This document shows positions 9,641 to 20,041 of a stretch of DNA of 64,000 nt, in pieces (within the stretch, counting starts at the first letter, position 1; each line of letters starts with the position of its first letter). The stretch covers positions 350,887 through 414,886 of the forward strand of contig JBBHKE010003448.1 in the NCBI GenBank assembly GCA_037447655.1, read 5' to 3'. The translations under genes and the position numbers were made by a program. The notes beneath the pieces were generated by a model that was not told the origin of the DNA, made no database searches, and saw only the letters and a program-made list of their open reading frames with translations. This DNA is from Zygnema cylindricum. Its lineage: Eukaryota; Streptophyta; Zygnematophyceae; Zygnematales; Zygnemataceae.

Positions 9641-10930
9641 AATGGCGACAGCTATGGAGGGTCAAAAAGATACAGGATGGATCATGGATACCGGAGCCTC
9701 GGCACACATGTGTTGGAACAAGTCCAGTTTTTCCAACCTCAAGGCGACAACTCCCAAGAACATCTACTATGCCTACGGCATGATTGTGCAAACTTGAGCA
9801 CAGGGTGATGTATCTTTAATGGTAGATGTGGGGGGAAAGTCGCTATAAAGAACTCTCCACAATGTGTTATATGTACCTGAGTTCAAAAAGAATCTATTTT
9901 CTACTTCTTTGGTAGAGAGCAAAGGCTTTGATGTAGTCCTCAAAGGAGGCAGACAAGTTGTTAGCAAACTTGGTAAAGTTGTAGTGACAGGAACTAGAGA
10001 TGCAAGCAAGATGTATAGGATGGATATGGCTGAATACAAAGAAAATGATGTTCTCTATTGCAGTGTATCGTCTGTTAATGAGCTATGGCATAAGAGATTA
10101 GGCCATGTCAATCATGATAGCTTACAAAAGATGGTGAAGTCAGGAAAGGTTGAGTGTGTTTCTCTTACTTCTCAGCCTGTGAAATCATGTGATGGATGCT
10201 CTCTTGGCAAGATTCACAGATTACCCTTTCCAAAGCAATCTGACCACAGATCAGACAAGGTTCTACAACTTATCCACTCGGATGTTCTCGGTCCATCACA
10301 AGTTCCATCAGCTGGTAGGGTTCACTATATGGTTACATTCACTGATGACTACTCGAGGTTCACAAAAGTTAAATTCATGCAGCACAAGAGTGAAGTGTTT
10401 ACACACTTGAAACACTACAAGGCATGGGCAGAAAAGCTGCATGGAGTTCCGATCATGTCACTAAGATCGGACAACGGAGGAGAATAAACTTCAAAGGAGT
10501 TCGAACAGTTCTCCTCCAGAAAGGTATCAGTCATAACCTGACAGTTCGGTACACACCGAAACAGAATGGTGTATCTGAAAGACTAAATAGAACTGTAACA
10601 GAAAATGCTAGATCTATGCTTGCAAACAAAGGTTTAGATATGAAATTCTGGGCTGAAGCACTCAATTGTGCGGTTTATATTAAAAATAGAATTCCATCTA
10701 GATCCGTTGAGACTACACCTTATGAACTGTGGACAGGCATGAAACCAAATGTTAGTCACTTTAAAGTATTTGGCAGCAAATGTTTTGTCTTAGACACATC
10801 GCAGAACTAGGTGGAAAATGGAAGCTAAGGGCTTACCTACAATCTTTATGGGATATGAAGACAATGCAAAAGGTTATAGGGTATATGTCTCAGAGAAAAA
10901 GAAAGTTATTCTATGTAGGAATATACAGTT
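9641..10930 (+). pseudogene. Element D protease and integrase pseudogene
   Basis: Protease motif WIMDTGASAHMC (about 9677-9713) has the D-T-G triad intact. Integrase has the HHCC zinc-binding part (ELWHKRLGHVNH...CDGCSLGK, about 10080-10210) and the catalytic core with HSD (about 10276), SDNGGE (10467) and the NGVSERLNRT glutamate (about 10570). Stops at about 9796, 9846, 10484 and 10808 and a frameshift near 10500 make it non-functional. Confidence 0.88.
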
Positions 10931-11141
10931 GAAAGATGAACAGGATTCGGTTGATCTGTTCACAAACACCGAAAGTGACCAACCAGGAAAGGTACAAGAG
11001 TATGTGATCTTTCAGCATACTCAACCTGTGTACTTTCAATCACAGTCAACGGCTACAACTACATCTCCACAGGTTCCTCTACTTGATGCAACACCGGCTG
11101 CATAACGAGATTAAGCACCAGCATCTACACAACCTACACAT

Positions 11142-12300
11142 GTGGAACCAGCAAATCCAGATCCACTTTCGGCACCTGCAACAGCTCAGAACAGGAAAAC
11201 AAATAGCAGGTTGCCAACAATTTCAGCGTCAGAATTTCCGGGGGGAAACAGAACTAGCAACCGTCTACAAGCAAGCTCACATTCTGCTTTTTCTTCAACT
11301 ACAACGGAACCGTTAACAATTCAGGAGGCCTTCTCATCACCAGAGAGAAATCACTGGATCGAGGAGGTAAATGACGAAATGAAGTCCATCATGGAGGGGC
11401 AGACGCGGGAGCTGGTGGATCTTCCTCCGGGCACGAAAGCCATCGGCAACAAATGGGTGTTTAAAGTGAAGCTAAACCCGGATAACACCATCGAAAGATA
11501 CAAGGCCAAACTTGTGGCCAAAGGTTACAATCAAAAAGAAGGTATTGATTTTGAGGAATCTTTCTCTCCAGTTGTCACATTTCCCACTGTTAGAATTTTA
11601 CTAAGTTTGGCTACTATAGAAAACATGGAAGTCCACCAGATGGACGTTAAGACTGCCTTCCTGCATGGAGAATTAGAGGAGACCATTTACATGAAGCAAC
11701 CAGAGATTTATGCAGGAAAAGGGAAAGAAAACTTAGTGTGTAAACTAATAAAATCTTTGTATGGGCTGAAACAAGCCGCCAAACAATGGAACCTAAAACT
11801 GGATGAATTTCTTATTAGACTAGGATTTCAAAGGATTAGTTCAGATCATTCTGTGTATGTACTGCAAGGGGAGGATGGGATTCTATATATTGCTGTATAT
11901 GTGGATGACTTCCTTTTAATAAGCAAGTCTATTGATGAAATAAATCAAATTAAAGCGGCTTTAAGGTCGAGATTCGAGATGAAGGACCTTGGTGAATCTA
12001 AGTATACATTAGGAATACAAGTAGAGAGAGACAAAAACAAAAAACTCATTGTGTTAACCCAAAAGGAAGCAATAAATAATATGCTGGAAAAATTTGAAAT
12101 GAAAGATGTAAAAGGATCTGTTACTCCCATGGAATTCAGACAGAAGCTTGATGGAAGTGAGTCAGACTCAGGCATAATGATTAGTGAGAGTTTAGAGTTA
12201 CCGGAGGAAGAATTTATGGCTTCTAAGCCGTATAGACAGGTAGTGGGAAGTCTCATATACTTCATGAATTGTACGAGACCTGACATTGCAGTAGTTGTAG
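11142..12300 (+). pseudogene. Element D reverse transcriptase, interrupted by E
   Basis: RT domain in one open frame: [34 protein letters not shown] (first catalytic Asp), LYGLKQAAKQWN, YVDDFLL (catalytic YVDD, about 11900), MKDLGESKYTLGIQ and NCTRPDIAVVV. The coding sequence stops being D's at 12300, where E begins. The frame that continues to 12467 is read-through into E's LTR and has no meaning. GVLSRSL resumes at 18438. Confidence 0.9.
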
Positions 12301-13203
12301 TGTTGTTCTACAACCACCGGTGCAGGTGGAGGAGCAGCAGTAGTAGTGGAAGTAGACATAATCTCACTCACAGAAGCTTATCAAGAATCCTATCAAACAG
12401 CTGTTTTCTACAGCTCACCAAATCTGATACAATGAACCAAATTGCTTCACACTATACCACAGTATAGAATATCACAAGGGCTGACAACTCCCAAAGTTTC
12501 AGCTCAATTGATCCAACTATACACCAAGATATGCAACTCAGAAGTTTCCCAAAAACAGTCTGCAGATTACACAGTCTGGAAGTCTGGATACATAAAATGT
12601 TCTACGTCCTAAGTCTTATACTCTTCACTTAGTTGTACTTCAACATAGTGCTGTGCCGCTGATACAAGTGTTCCTACAAGATACGTCCAAAAGAACTAAA
12701 CTGCCACTAAGGTCTAAGTGCACCTGATCACGCTAAAACTAATCTATCATTGCACACTCAATATGACTAAGAATCCTATACAGGTTATTTAATCAAATAC
12801 TTGTCGCCGGGCTTAGAGAATCTCGTCCGTTGACTTGATTCGAATCAACCGCAGTAGCGCAGTTCAATTCCTATTTGTATTCAAAAATATCCGCAGCTTC
12901 GTAGCAGCTGCGTTATCACATACAAAAGTTCATCGCAGCTGCGTTTGTCTTGTTGCGTAGCAACTGCGTTGTTATGTACCAAAATATCCGCAGTTGCGTT
13001 TGACCCATTGCGTCGCAGGCTGCGGTCGTCCGTACAGATCATATCAACAATAACCGCAGCTGCGCTTGTTCCATCTGCGTCGCAGCTGCGTTGTCGGTGC
13101 CAAAAAGCTGTACTGTGATTCAAGTGATGACGCGTGTCCATATAGATCTATTTTTCCGCCGTCCTACTAATTTGCTGAGACTTAAAGCTTTTCAAAAACA
13201 ACA
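12301..13203 (-). repeat. 3' LTR of element E
   Basis: 903 bp, ends TGTTG and CAACA. Its left part holds the gag start codons of the LTR copy (ATG at about 12357, minus strand). Positions about 12890-13095 are crowded with GCAGCTGCG-type palindromic motifs separated by AT-rich spacers. Adjacent PPT at 13204-13218. Confidence 0.94.
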
Positions 13204-13231
13204 CTCCCCTAAAGCTTTAGACTCAGTATGT

Positions 13232-13347
13232 CAGAGCAGCTGCGATTTCAAACTAGCGCAGCATCGCAGCATAGCAACGTAGCAATTTTCAGAGCCGCTA
13301 CGATTTTGAACTAGCGTAGCATCGCAGCCTAGCAACGTAGCAATTTT
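13232..13347 (-). repeat. 58-bp tandem repeat in E 3' untranslated region
   Basis: Two 58-base copies (13232-13289; 13290-13347), each CAGAGC[A/C]GCT.CGATTT...GCAGC.TAGCAACGTAGCAATTTT, followed by looser gcagcatagcagtatagcag repeats to about 13420. They lie between the end of RNase H and the PPT, and resemble GCAGCATGGCAGC runs in S2 (about 42530-42600). Confidence 0.75.
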
Positions 13348-13423
13348 AGCAAGTCGCGTAGTCCCAATATATCTGTGTCATTGGACTAGAGCAGCATAGC
13401 AGTATAGCAGTGCAGCAACTCAG

Positions 13424-13774
13424 CTATTCACTTAATCCCACTACGTCCCTACAATACTTCAGTTTAGGAGCCGGAAGAGCTTTAGTGAGCATATCAGCAA
13501 TCATTTTTGCATCTGGCAAATAGCATAATTTAATCACTCTAGAGAACACCTTTTCTCTTACAAAGTGTAATCTTACATCCATGTGCTTGCTTTTGAAATG
13601 GTGACTTGGGTTAGAAGCAATGGTAATGGCAGCCTGGTTATCACACCAGATCACTTGTGGACCAACCTGCATGTATCCCAACTCTTGTAACATGGATTTC
13701 ACCCATAGGAGTTCTTTGAGGGCCGAGCTTGCTGCCATATATTCTGATTCCATCGTCGATTGTGCCGTGACCTT
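13424..13774 (-). pseudogene. Element E RNase H C-terminal part (after a premature stop)
   Basis: Continues the 17596-13775 frame after one nonsense codon (TAA at about 13772, where relatives have Gln in KLQKVTAQS). Carries STMESEYMAA (catalytic Glu), WCDNQAAI (catalytic Asp) and LTKALPAPKLKYC, and ends at GLSE. Everything else is intact, so this single substitution alone would truncate RNase H. Confidence 0.92.
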
Positions 13775-16700
13775 TTAAAGTTTGCTGCTCCAACAGCAAG
13801 TTCCGTTCCCAATTTGCAGAACGAATCCCGTGGTGGATTTTCGACTCGGCATATCGCCATAGCTTGCATCACTCCATGTTTGTAGCTTCACTTCTCCTCC
13901 GCCTAGTGTGATTTTGAGGTCTTTGGTTCCTGCCAAGTATCTTAAAACTCTTCTTGCTGCATCAAAGTCAGATTTTCTCGGATTCTCTAGACTTCTGCTC
14001 AGTACCCCAACTGCTGCAGCAATATCCGGACGGGTACAGTTCATGAAATAAATTAAACTTCCCACTATCTGTCTGTAAGGTATCAATGTCATAGGATCAT
14101 CCTCCCCTGACTCATAGACTTCTCTGACAATAACACCTGGTTCTGTTTCTTCCCCCTCTAACCTTTGCCGAAACTCCATTGGTGTTACACATCCTTTTGC
14201 CCCCCGCATTCCATATTCATCTAACATGTTTCCAATAGCCTCCTTTTGAGTCAATTTTATTAATCTGTTTTTCCTGTCCCTTTTTTCTTGAATACCCAAA
14301 ATATATTTTGCCTCACCGAGGTCTTTCATCTCGAACCGTGATTTCAAAGCAGTTTTAATTTTGTTAATTTCAGCCATTGATTTGCTGACTAATAGTAAAT
14401 CATCTACGTATACCGCTATATATACTATTCCATCCTCACCTTGTAGAACATAGACAGAGTGATCAGAGCTTATCCTTTTAAAGCCTAGACCAGTTAAGAA
14501 TTCATCAAGTTTTAGATTCCATTGCCTCGGGGCCTGTTTTAGGCCGTACAACGATTTTAGCAGTTTACATACTAAATGCTCTTTTCCTGGTTCAGCATAC
14601 ATTTCACGCTGCTGCATGTAAATGGTCTCCTCTAGTTCTCCATGCAAAAAGGCCGTCTTTACATCCATTTGATGGATTTCCATATCTTCTATAGCAGCTA
14701 GAGATAGCAAAATCCTAACTGTTGGAAATCTTACAACAGGAGAAAAAAATTCTTCAAAGTCAATTCCTTCCTTTTGGTTATAACCCTTTGCCACAAGTCT
14801 AGCCTTGTATCGTTCAATGGTATTGTCTGGATTTAACTTCACCTTAAATACCCATTTGCTGCCAATCGCTTTTCGATCCGGAGGGAGGTCCACAAGCTCC
14901 CATGTCTGAGCCTCCATGATCGACTTCATTTCATCGTTTGCCGCCTCGATCCAGTGATTCCGCTCCGGTGAGGAGAAGGCTTCCCGGATGGTCAGAGGCT
15001 CCCCTGAGGCTGCCGAGTACACAAAGTGAGAACTTGCTTGCAGGCGGCTACTGGATCTTCTTCCCCCCGGAAATTTTGAGGCTGAAATTGTCGGATCCCG
15101 TGCGTTGCGCTTGTTGCGCTGGTTGCGATCCGTAGGCACTGACTGCTCTTGTTGCGCTTCGAAACGAACTTGTTGCGGAACCCAATTATTGTCCGACTCT
15201 AGTGGAGCCACTGGTGAAATTTGTATCTGTGGGACTATATTATGGATGCTATCTAAAATGACATATTCTTGTACTTTTTGCTGCTTCTGCTGCTTTGTCA
15301 TTTTAAATAAGTCTATCGAGTATAGTTCATCTTTCACAAATATATTCCTGGCAACAATGATTTTCTGTCTTTCAATAACAAAGACTCTATAACCTTTAGA
15401 GTGGTCATCATATCCTAACAAAATCCCCGGCAATCCCTTAGGTTTTATTTTCCATCTATCATTAAACGTATCCAAAATAAAACATTTACTTCCAAAGACC
15501 TTGAAGTGACTGACATCCGGTTTTCTGCCCGTCCAGATCTCATAAGGAGTGGTGTCTACCAATCTTGATCCTATCCTATTTTTGATATAAACTGCACAAT
15601 TTAACGCTTCAGCCCAGAATTTCGGATCTACGTTTTTATCCGCAAGCATGGACCTAGAGCTTTCTGTGATAGTTCTATTTAGTCTTTCTGAGACCCCATT
15701 CTGTTCCGGAGAGTATGGGACAGTTAGTTTGTGACTAATACCTTCATTGAGTAAGAAATTTTCAAACTCTTTTGACGTATATTCTCCGCCATTATCCGAT
15801 CTGAGCTCCAGAATTGGCCGACCGTGTAATTTCTCCGCCCACGCTTTGTAGTGTTGAAAGTGAGTGAAGACTTCACTTTTTTCTTTCATGAAGTAGACCT
15901 TAGTAAACCTCGAAAAATCATCTGTAAATGTAACCATATATTTCATCCCCCCGGCAGATTGTACCTTTGCAGGGCCGAAAACATCAGAATGAATGAGTTG
16001 CAAGAGTTTAGTAGATCTGTGTTCAGACTCCTGAGGAAACGGTAATCTATGTATTTTTCCTAATGCACATCCATCACACGTTTTAGGTGACTGGTTTGAC
16101 AGGGTGACTCCTTCCACTTTACCAACAGTGACCATCTTTTTCATACTATCATAATTCACATGGCCTAACCTTTTATGCCACAGCTCATCTGAGGATAATG
16201 CACCGGAATAGAAAACATTATTTTCTTTATTATCGGGCATATCCATTCGATACATTTTGCTGGCATCTCTAGTTCCCGTAACTGCAATTTTCCCATTTTT
16301 GCTAACAACCTGCTTGCCGTGTTTCAGATTGACCTCAAATCCTTTACTTTCTACCAAAGACGTTGAGAACAAATTTTTCTTGAAATCTGGGACATAAAGG
16401 ACATTATGAAGAGTTCTCTCAACAGCTTTGCCCTCCACATCAACTAGCAGGGAGACATCGCCTACAGCCCGGGTTTGCACACTCATTCCACATGCATAGT
16501 AGATATTTTTTTCTGGTGTTGATTTCAGATTTTTGAAAACTGCCTTGTTCCAGCACATGTGGGCCGATGCTCCCGTGTCCATTATCCATCCATTGTCTTT
16601 AGCGCCCTCCATCGCTGCCGCCATTGCAAATAGATCATCATCCTCCTCGTTAGAGAGTGAGAGAGACTCGTCATGATGAGATGAAGACGCCGAAAATAGT

Positions 16701-17596
16701 GCATTTCCTCGTTGTGACGATCCCGTGAAGCCTTGATGAAACTGGCTCTGCTGCCAACCAGGCCTATATAGACCTGTTTCGTTAGCCTTTTTAAGCTTAG
16801 GACAAAATTTGTATCCATGACCTTTTTCATTACAATAAAAACAGCCATTGAAGGATTGTCTATTTCCTCTTTGATTAAACTGTCTAAACTGATTCTGGTT
16901 CTGATTAAACTGACTCCTCTGCTGATTAGAATCACCTTTTTTGTCAAATTCTGTGTTAAATGCCTCTACGTGTTTTTCACCATTCAGAATTTTAGAGTCT
17001 GCCTCCTCTTCCAAAATCAAATTAATAGCTAACTGTAGTGTCCAGCTAGCTTTATCTTTTTGTTTCAGCCTATCAGACGCTGCTCTTATAGTATTAGGAA
17101 CACCCCTCATTAGCAAAGTAGCCTGCTGAAACTGAGGAAAAGATCCGCCTGCACAAGCATGAGAATCTATTAGTATTCGAAATTTGTTACAATATTCAGC
17201 CATTGTGCCGCTCGTGTATTTGTAGTCCCAAATTCGTCCAGCCAAAAATAGCTCTTCCTGTACATTAGCCTTTTCAAAATCATCCTTGAGAGATTTCCAG
17301 ATATCGATCGCCTTTTTCATTTTTATCCGTGACATAGCCAATTCTTCTGAAATACAAAACTTCAGAATTGACCGAGCTTGCGAATTTTTCTTTGACCATG
17401 ACAGATCTGATTCCGCCAGTGAACCATCCAAAATATCCAAGAGATTAACATTTTCGAAGTGTGTTTCCACCATATCCGCCCAATACGCGTATTTTTCTCC
17501 TGGGAAAATAGGAATTCTTGATGAAAGGCCCATAACTTGCTGTTCTATAACCACCGGTGCAGGTGGAGGAGCAGCAGTAGTAGTGGAAGTAGACAT
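13775..17596 (-). CDS. Element E Gag-Pol polyprotein (protease, integrase, RT, RNase H start)
   Basis: About 1273 codons from ATG 17596, which lies inside the 5' LTR. In order (approximate codons): Gag core 20-230; CCHC knuckle CFYCNEKGHGYKFC near 252; protease DTGA near 340; integrase HHCC (HKRLGHVNY..CDGCALGK) 470-510; core HSD near 537, SDNGGEY near 602 and SERLNRT near 635; RT from [11 protein letters not shown] near 900, with HQMDVKTAF and YVDDLLLV near 1065; RNase H starts GGGEVKLQTWSDASYG near 1240. No internal frameshift, so gag and pol form one frame as in Ty1/copia relatives. A GTG 12 bases upstream opens the frame further but is not a plausible start. Confidence 0.94.
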   Translation of the reverse strand: MSTSTTTAAPPPAPVVIEQQVMGLSSRIPIFPGEKYAYWADMVETHFENVNLLDILDGSLAESDLSWSKKNSQARSILKFCISEELAMSRIKMKKAIDIWKSLKDDFEKANVQEELFLAGRIWDYKYTSGTMAEYCNKFRILIDSHACAGGSFPQFQQATLLMRGVPNTIRAASDRLKQKDKASWTLQLAINLILEEEADSKILNGEKHVEAFNTEFDKKGDSNQQRSQFNQNQNQFRQFNQRGNRQSFNGCFYCNEKGHGYKFCPKLKKANETGLYRPGWQQSQFHQGFTGSSQRGNALFSASSSHHDESLSLSNEEDDDLFAMAAAMEGAKDNGWIMDTGASAHMCWNKAVFKNLKSTPEKNIYYACGMSVQTRAVGDVSLLVDVEGKAVERTLHNVLYVPDFKKNLFSTSLVESKGFEVNLKHGKQVVSKNGKIAVTGTRDASKMYRMDMPDNKENNVFYSGALSSDELWHKRLGHVNYDSMKKMVTVGKVEGVTLSNQSPKTCDGCALGKIHRLPFPQESEHRSTKLLQLIHSDVFGPAKVQSAGGMKYMVTFTDDFSRFTKVYFMKEKSEVFTHFQHYKAWAEKLHGRPILELRSDNGGEYTSKEFENFLLNEGISHKLTVPYSPEQNGVSERLNRTITESSRSMLADKNVDPKFWAEALNCAVYIKNRIGSRLVDTTPYEIWTGRKPDVSHFKVFGSKCFILDTFNDRWKIKPKGLPGILLGYDDHSKGYRVFVIERQKIIVARNIFVKDELYSIDLFKMTKQQKQQKVQEYVILDSIHNIVPQIQISPVAPLESDNNWVPQQVRFEAQQEQSVPTDRNQRNKRNARDPTISASKFPGGRRSSSRLQASSHFVYSAASGEPLTIREAFSSPERNHWIEAANDEMKSIMEAQTWELVDLPPDRKAIGSKWVFKVKLNPDNTIERYKARLVAKGYNQKEGIDFEEFFSPVVRFPTVRILLSLAAIEDMEIHQMDVKTAFLHGELEETIYMQQREMYAEPGKEHLVCKLLKSLYGLKQAPRQWNLKLDEFLTGLGFKRISSDHSVYVLQGEDGIVYIAVYVDDLLLVSKSMAEINKIKTALKSRFEMKDLGEAKYILGIQEKRDRKNRLIKLTQKEAIGNMLDEYGMRGAKGCVTPMEFRQRLEGEETEPGVIVREVYESGEDDPMTLIPYRQIVGSLIYFMNCTRPDIAAAVGVLSRSLENPRKSDFDAARRVLRYLAGTKDLKITLGGGEVKLQTWSDASYGDMPSRKSTTGFVLQIGNGTCCWSSKL

Positions 17597-18437
17597 AATC
17601 TTACTCACAGAAGCTTATCAAGAATCCAATCAAACAACTGTTTTCTACAGCTCACCAAATCTAATACAATGAACCAAATTGCTTCACACTATACCACAGT
17701 ATAGAATATCACAAGGGCTGACAACTCCCAAAGTTTCAGCTCAATTGATCCAACATACACCAAGATATGCAACTCAAAAGTTTCCCAAAAACAATCTGCA
17801 GATTACACAGTCTGGAAGTCTGGATACATAAAATGTTCTACGTCCTAAGTCTTATACTCTTCACTTAGTTGTACTTCAACATAGTGTTGTGCGCTGATAC
17901 AAGTGTTCCTACAAGATACGTCCAAAAGAACTAAACTGCCACTAAGGTCTAAGTGCACCTGATCACGCTAAAACTAATCTATCATTGCACACTCAATATG
18001 ACTAAGAATCCTATACAGGTTATTTAATCAAATACTTGACGCCGGGCTTAGAGAATCTCGTCCGTTGACTTGATTCGAATCAACCGCAGTAGCGCAGTTC
18101 AATTCCTGTTTGTATTCAAAAATATCCGCAGCTTCGTAGCAGCTGCGTTATCACATACAAAAGTTCATCGCAGCTGCGTTTGTCTTGTTGCGTAGCAACT
18201 GCGTTATTATGTACCAAAATATCCGCAGTTGCGTTTGACCCGTTGCATCGAGGCTGCGGTCGTCCGTACAGATCATATCAAAAATAACCGCAGCTGCGCT
18301 TGTTCCATCTGCGTCGCAGCTGCGTTGTCGGTGCCAAAAACCTGTACTGTGATTCAAGTGATGACGCGTGTCCATATAGATCTATTTTTCCGCCGTCCTA
18401 CTAATTTGCTGAGACTTAAAGCTTTTCAAAAACAACA
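17538..18437 (-). repeat. 5' LTR of element E
   Basis: 900 bp; starts CAACA (18437) and ends at GAACAGCA (17538) before the PBS. Around 18 differences from the 3' LTR by eye, including three single-base indels. Carries gag ATG 17596 and the GCAGCTGCG-rich block (about 18125-18330). Confidence 0.94.
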
Positions 18438-19025
18438 TGTAGGAGTCTTAAGTAGAAGTCTGCATAATCTAAAGAGGGCAGATTGGTTAACTGCAAAAAG
18501 AGTTTTGAGATACCTTGCAGGCACTTGAGATCTTAAGCTGATACTCGGAGGAGGAGAAGTGAAAATGCAGACTTTGAGTGACGCGAGCTATGGGGATATG
18601 CCAAGCCAAAAATCCACAACCGGCATTGTCCTAAAGATCGAAGATGGAACTTGCTGCTGGAGCACCAAGCAGCAAAAGGTTACAACACAGTCTACAATGG
18701 AATCAGAGTACATGGCAGTAGCTTGTGCACTCAAAGAACTCCTATGGGTTAAGTCCATTTTGCAAAAGCTTGGGTATATGGAGACAGGTCCACTGATTAT
18801 TTGGTGTGACAATCAGGCAGCCATTGCTATTGGTACTAACCCGAGTCATCATTTTAAGAGCAAGCACATGGATGTCAAACTTCATTTTGTGAGTAAAAAT
18901 GTGCTTGCAAGAGTGTTAAAATTGTGTTATTTACCGGATGAGAAAATGGTTGCTGACATGCTAATCAAATCCCTTCCTGCTCCTAAGTTGCAGTTTTGTA
19001 GAAACGCTATTGGGCTGAGTGAGTG
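18438..19025 (+). pseudogene. Element D RNase H
   Basis: Continuation of D after E. GVLSRSLHNLKRADW...LRYLAGT, then a TGA, then TLSDASYGDMPS (catalytic Asp; W replaced by L), STMESEYMA, WCDNQAAIAI, HFKSKHMDV and LIKSLPAPKLQFC to GLSE and TGA at 19024. One nonsense codon (about 18528) breaks the frame; the three RNase H acidic residues remain. Confidence 0.9.
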
Positions 19026-19049
19026 ACTTAGTCTAAAGATTTAGGGGAG

Positions 19050-20036
19050 TGTTGAATTTGGAAATCTTTAAACCGTAGATAGAGCTGTGAGGAGGAATTA
19101 AGGACTTAGAATATTTTGGGAAATGTAAACATGTAATACTTACCTCAAATAGTGTTACACTAATAAAAGATTAAGAGAGTGTACTATACCGCTAGATGGA
19201 CAAGCATCGGCAGGAAAAGGGTGATGTAGGTTTTACGGAGTAGCGCTGATGACGAGTTACACGTGTCGGGAGAATAACGAGCGGATTGACGAAATCGGAC
19301 AAACGGAACACAAACCGCATATCTTGAAAAGTATGGTACGGTCAGCCAAGAAGGGCCGTTGATTGACATCAAATTAACGGACGCGATTCAGAAGGGACCA
19401 CAAATGACGAAGCACACTTGGACGGTATCAGGTGATTCGTACTACACGACAACAGTCAGCCGGATGCTATGGACCACTGCTGACTAAGCGCCAAGAACAT
19501 TTAATGTACGGTCTTCTATCTGTAAATATCTGGAAACAAGGATTTGTAGTTTAGCTAATTTAAAATAGTGTCGCACTATTCAGATTTAGAGAAATGGCAA
19601 AATTAGGTTTTGGAAGTACTCTTGGAATAGTAAGTACAGTTTTAGTACTTTGTCGTAACATAGGACAGTACTGTAGTATTGTCACATAAATTAGTGTGAC
19701 TAGTAGATACTCACTGTGAGTATATAGTTTAGGACTTAGACAAATTGTGATCATCTAAGTCTTGGGATGTTAATCTAGTAAGGCATTTTTTGTGAACCTA
19801 CAGTGTAAATATCTTATGGTTGACTCAATCAATTCAGTTTTATCTTTGTAGAGTGATTTTACACTATGCTTGCTAGTGTTATGCAGAATTTGAGTCTGCA
19901 TAGATCACTGAGTTGCATTCTATCACATCTTGAAGTTGGCTGTTGAGTTGCGTGCTTTTTAGCTTCTGCTTTAAATGTCTACTTCCACTACTATTGCTTC
20001 TGGCTCTCCTCCTGCTACTGTGATTGTAGAACTACA
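19050..20036 (+). repeat. 3' LTR of element D
   Basis: 987 bp, immediately after PPT TTTAGGGGAG. It ends with a second copy of gag codons 1-20 (ATG at 19977) and CTACA, then TSD AATAG. The ATG-containing end found in both LTRs shows that the gag start is part of the LTR. Confidence 0.94.
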
Positions 20037-20041
20037 AATAG

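Larger units (their letters stand above)
12301..18437 (-). mobile_element. Copia element E (youngest, nearly intact)
   Basis: Complete minus-strand element of 6137 bp with perfect TSD TGTAG (12296-12300 and 18438-18442). LTRs are 12301-13203 (3') and 17538-18437 (5'), about 98 percent identical by eye. PBS AGTTATGGGCC (17537-17527); PPT AAAGCTTTAGGGGAG (13218-13204). Gag-pol is one frame of about 1390 codons with a single premature stop. Removal restores D as DIAVV/VGVLSRSL. The low LTR divergence makes it the latest insertion I can date relative to the others. Confidence 0.96.
7751..20036 (+). mobile_element. Copia element D (with element E inside)
   Basis: Plus-strand copia element with perfect TSD AATAG (7746-7750 and 20037-20041). 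Both LTRs are 987 bp (7751-8737; 19050-20036), beginning TGTTGAATTT and ending CAACA (5') or CTACA (3'). PBS at 8738 GGTTATAGGCC; PPT AAAGATTTAGGGGAG at 19035-19049. Gag-pol runs 8676-12300 and resumes at 18438-19025 after E. Excluding E (6137 bp plus one 5-bp TSD) D is about 6.1 kb. It inserted into the integrase of C. All frames carry stops. Confidence 0.95.

Noticed and set aside
12301-12467. C-terminal 55 residues of the D reverse transcriptase frame
   Set aside because: This stretch is antisense LTR of element E after the insertion point at 12300; it is read-through, not D coding sequence.
12880-13100. CRISPR-like or satellite array (GCAGCTGCG repeats)
   Set aside because: Spacers and repeats are irregular and lie wholly within an LTR of a eukaryotic retrotransposon.
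15105-15392. Plus-strand Cys-rich open frame inside element E
   Set aside because: It is the reverse complement of the intact integrase-RT linker of E; low-complexity shadow of the real frame.
17597-17608. GTG start upstream of ATG 17596 in element E
   Set aside because: Eukaryotic translation would use the ATG; relatives D and G share MSTS at that ATG, while the upstream codons are not conserved.
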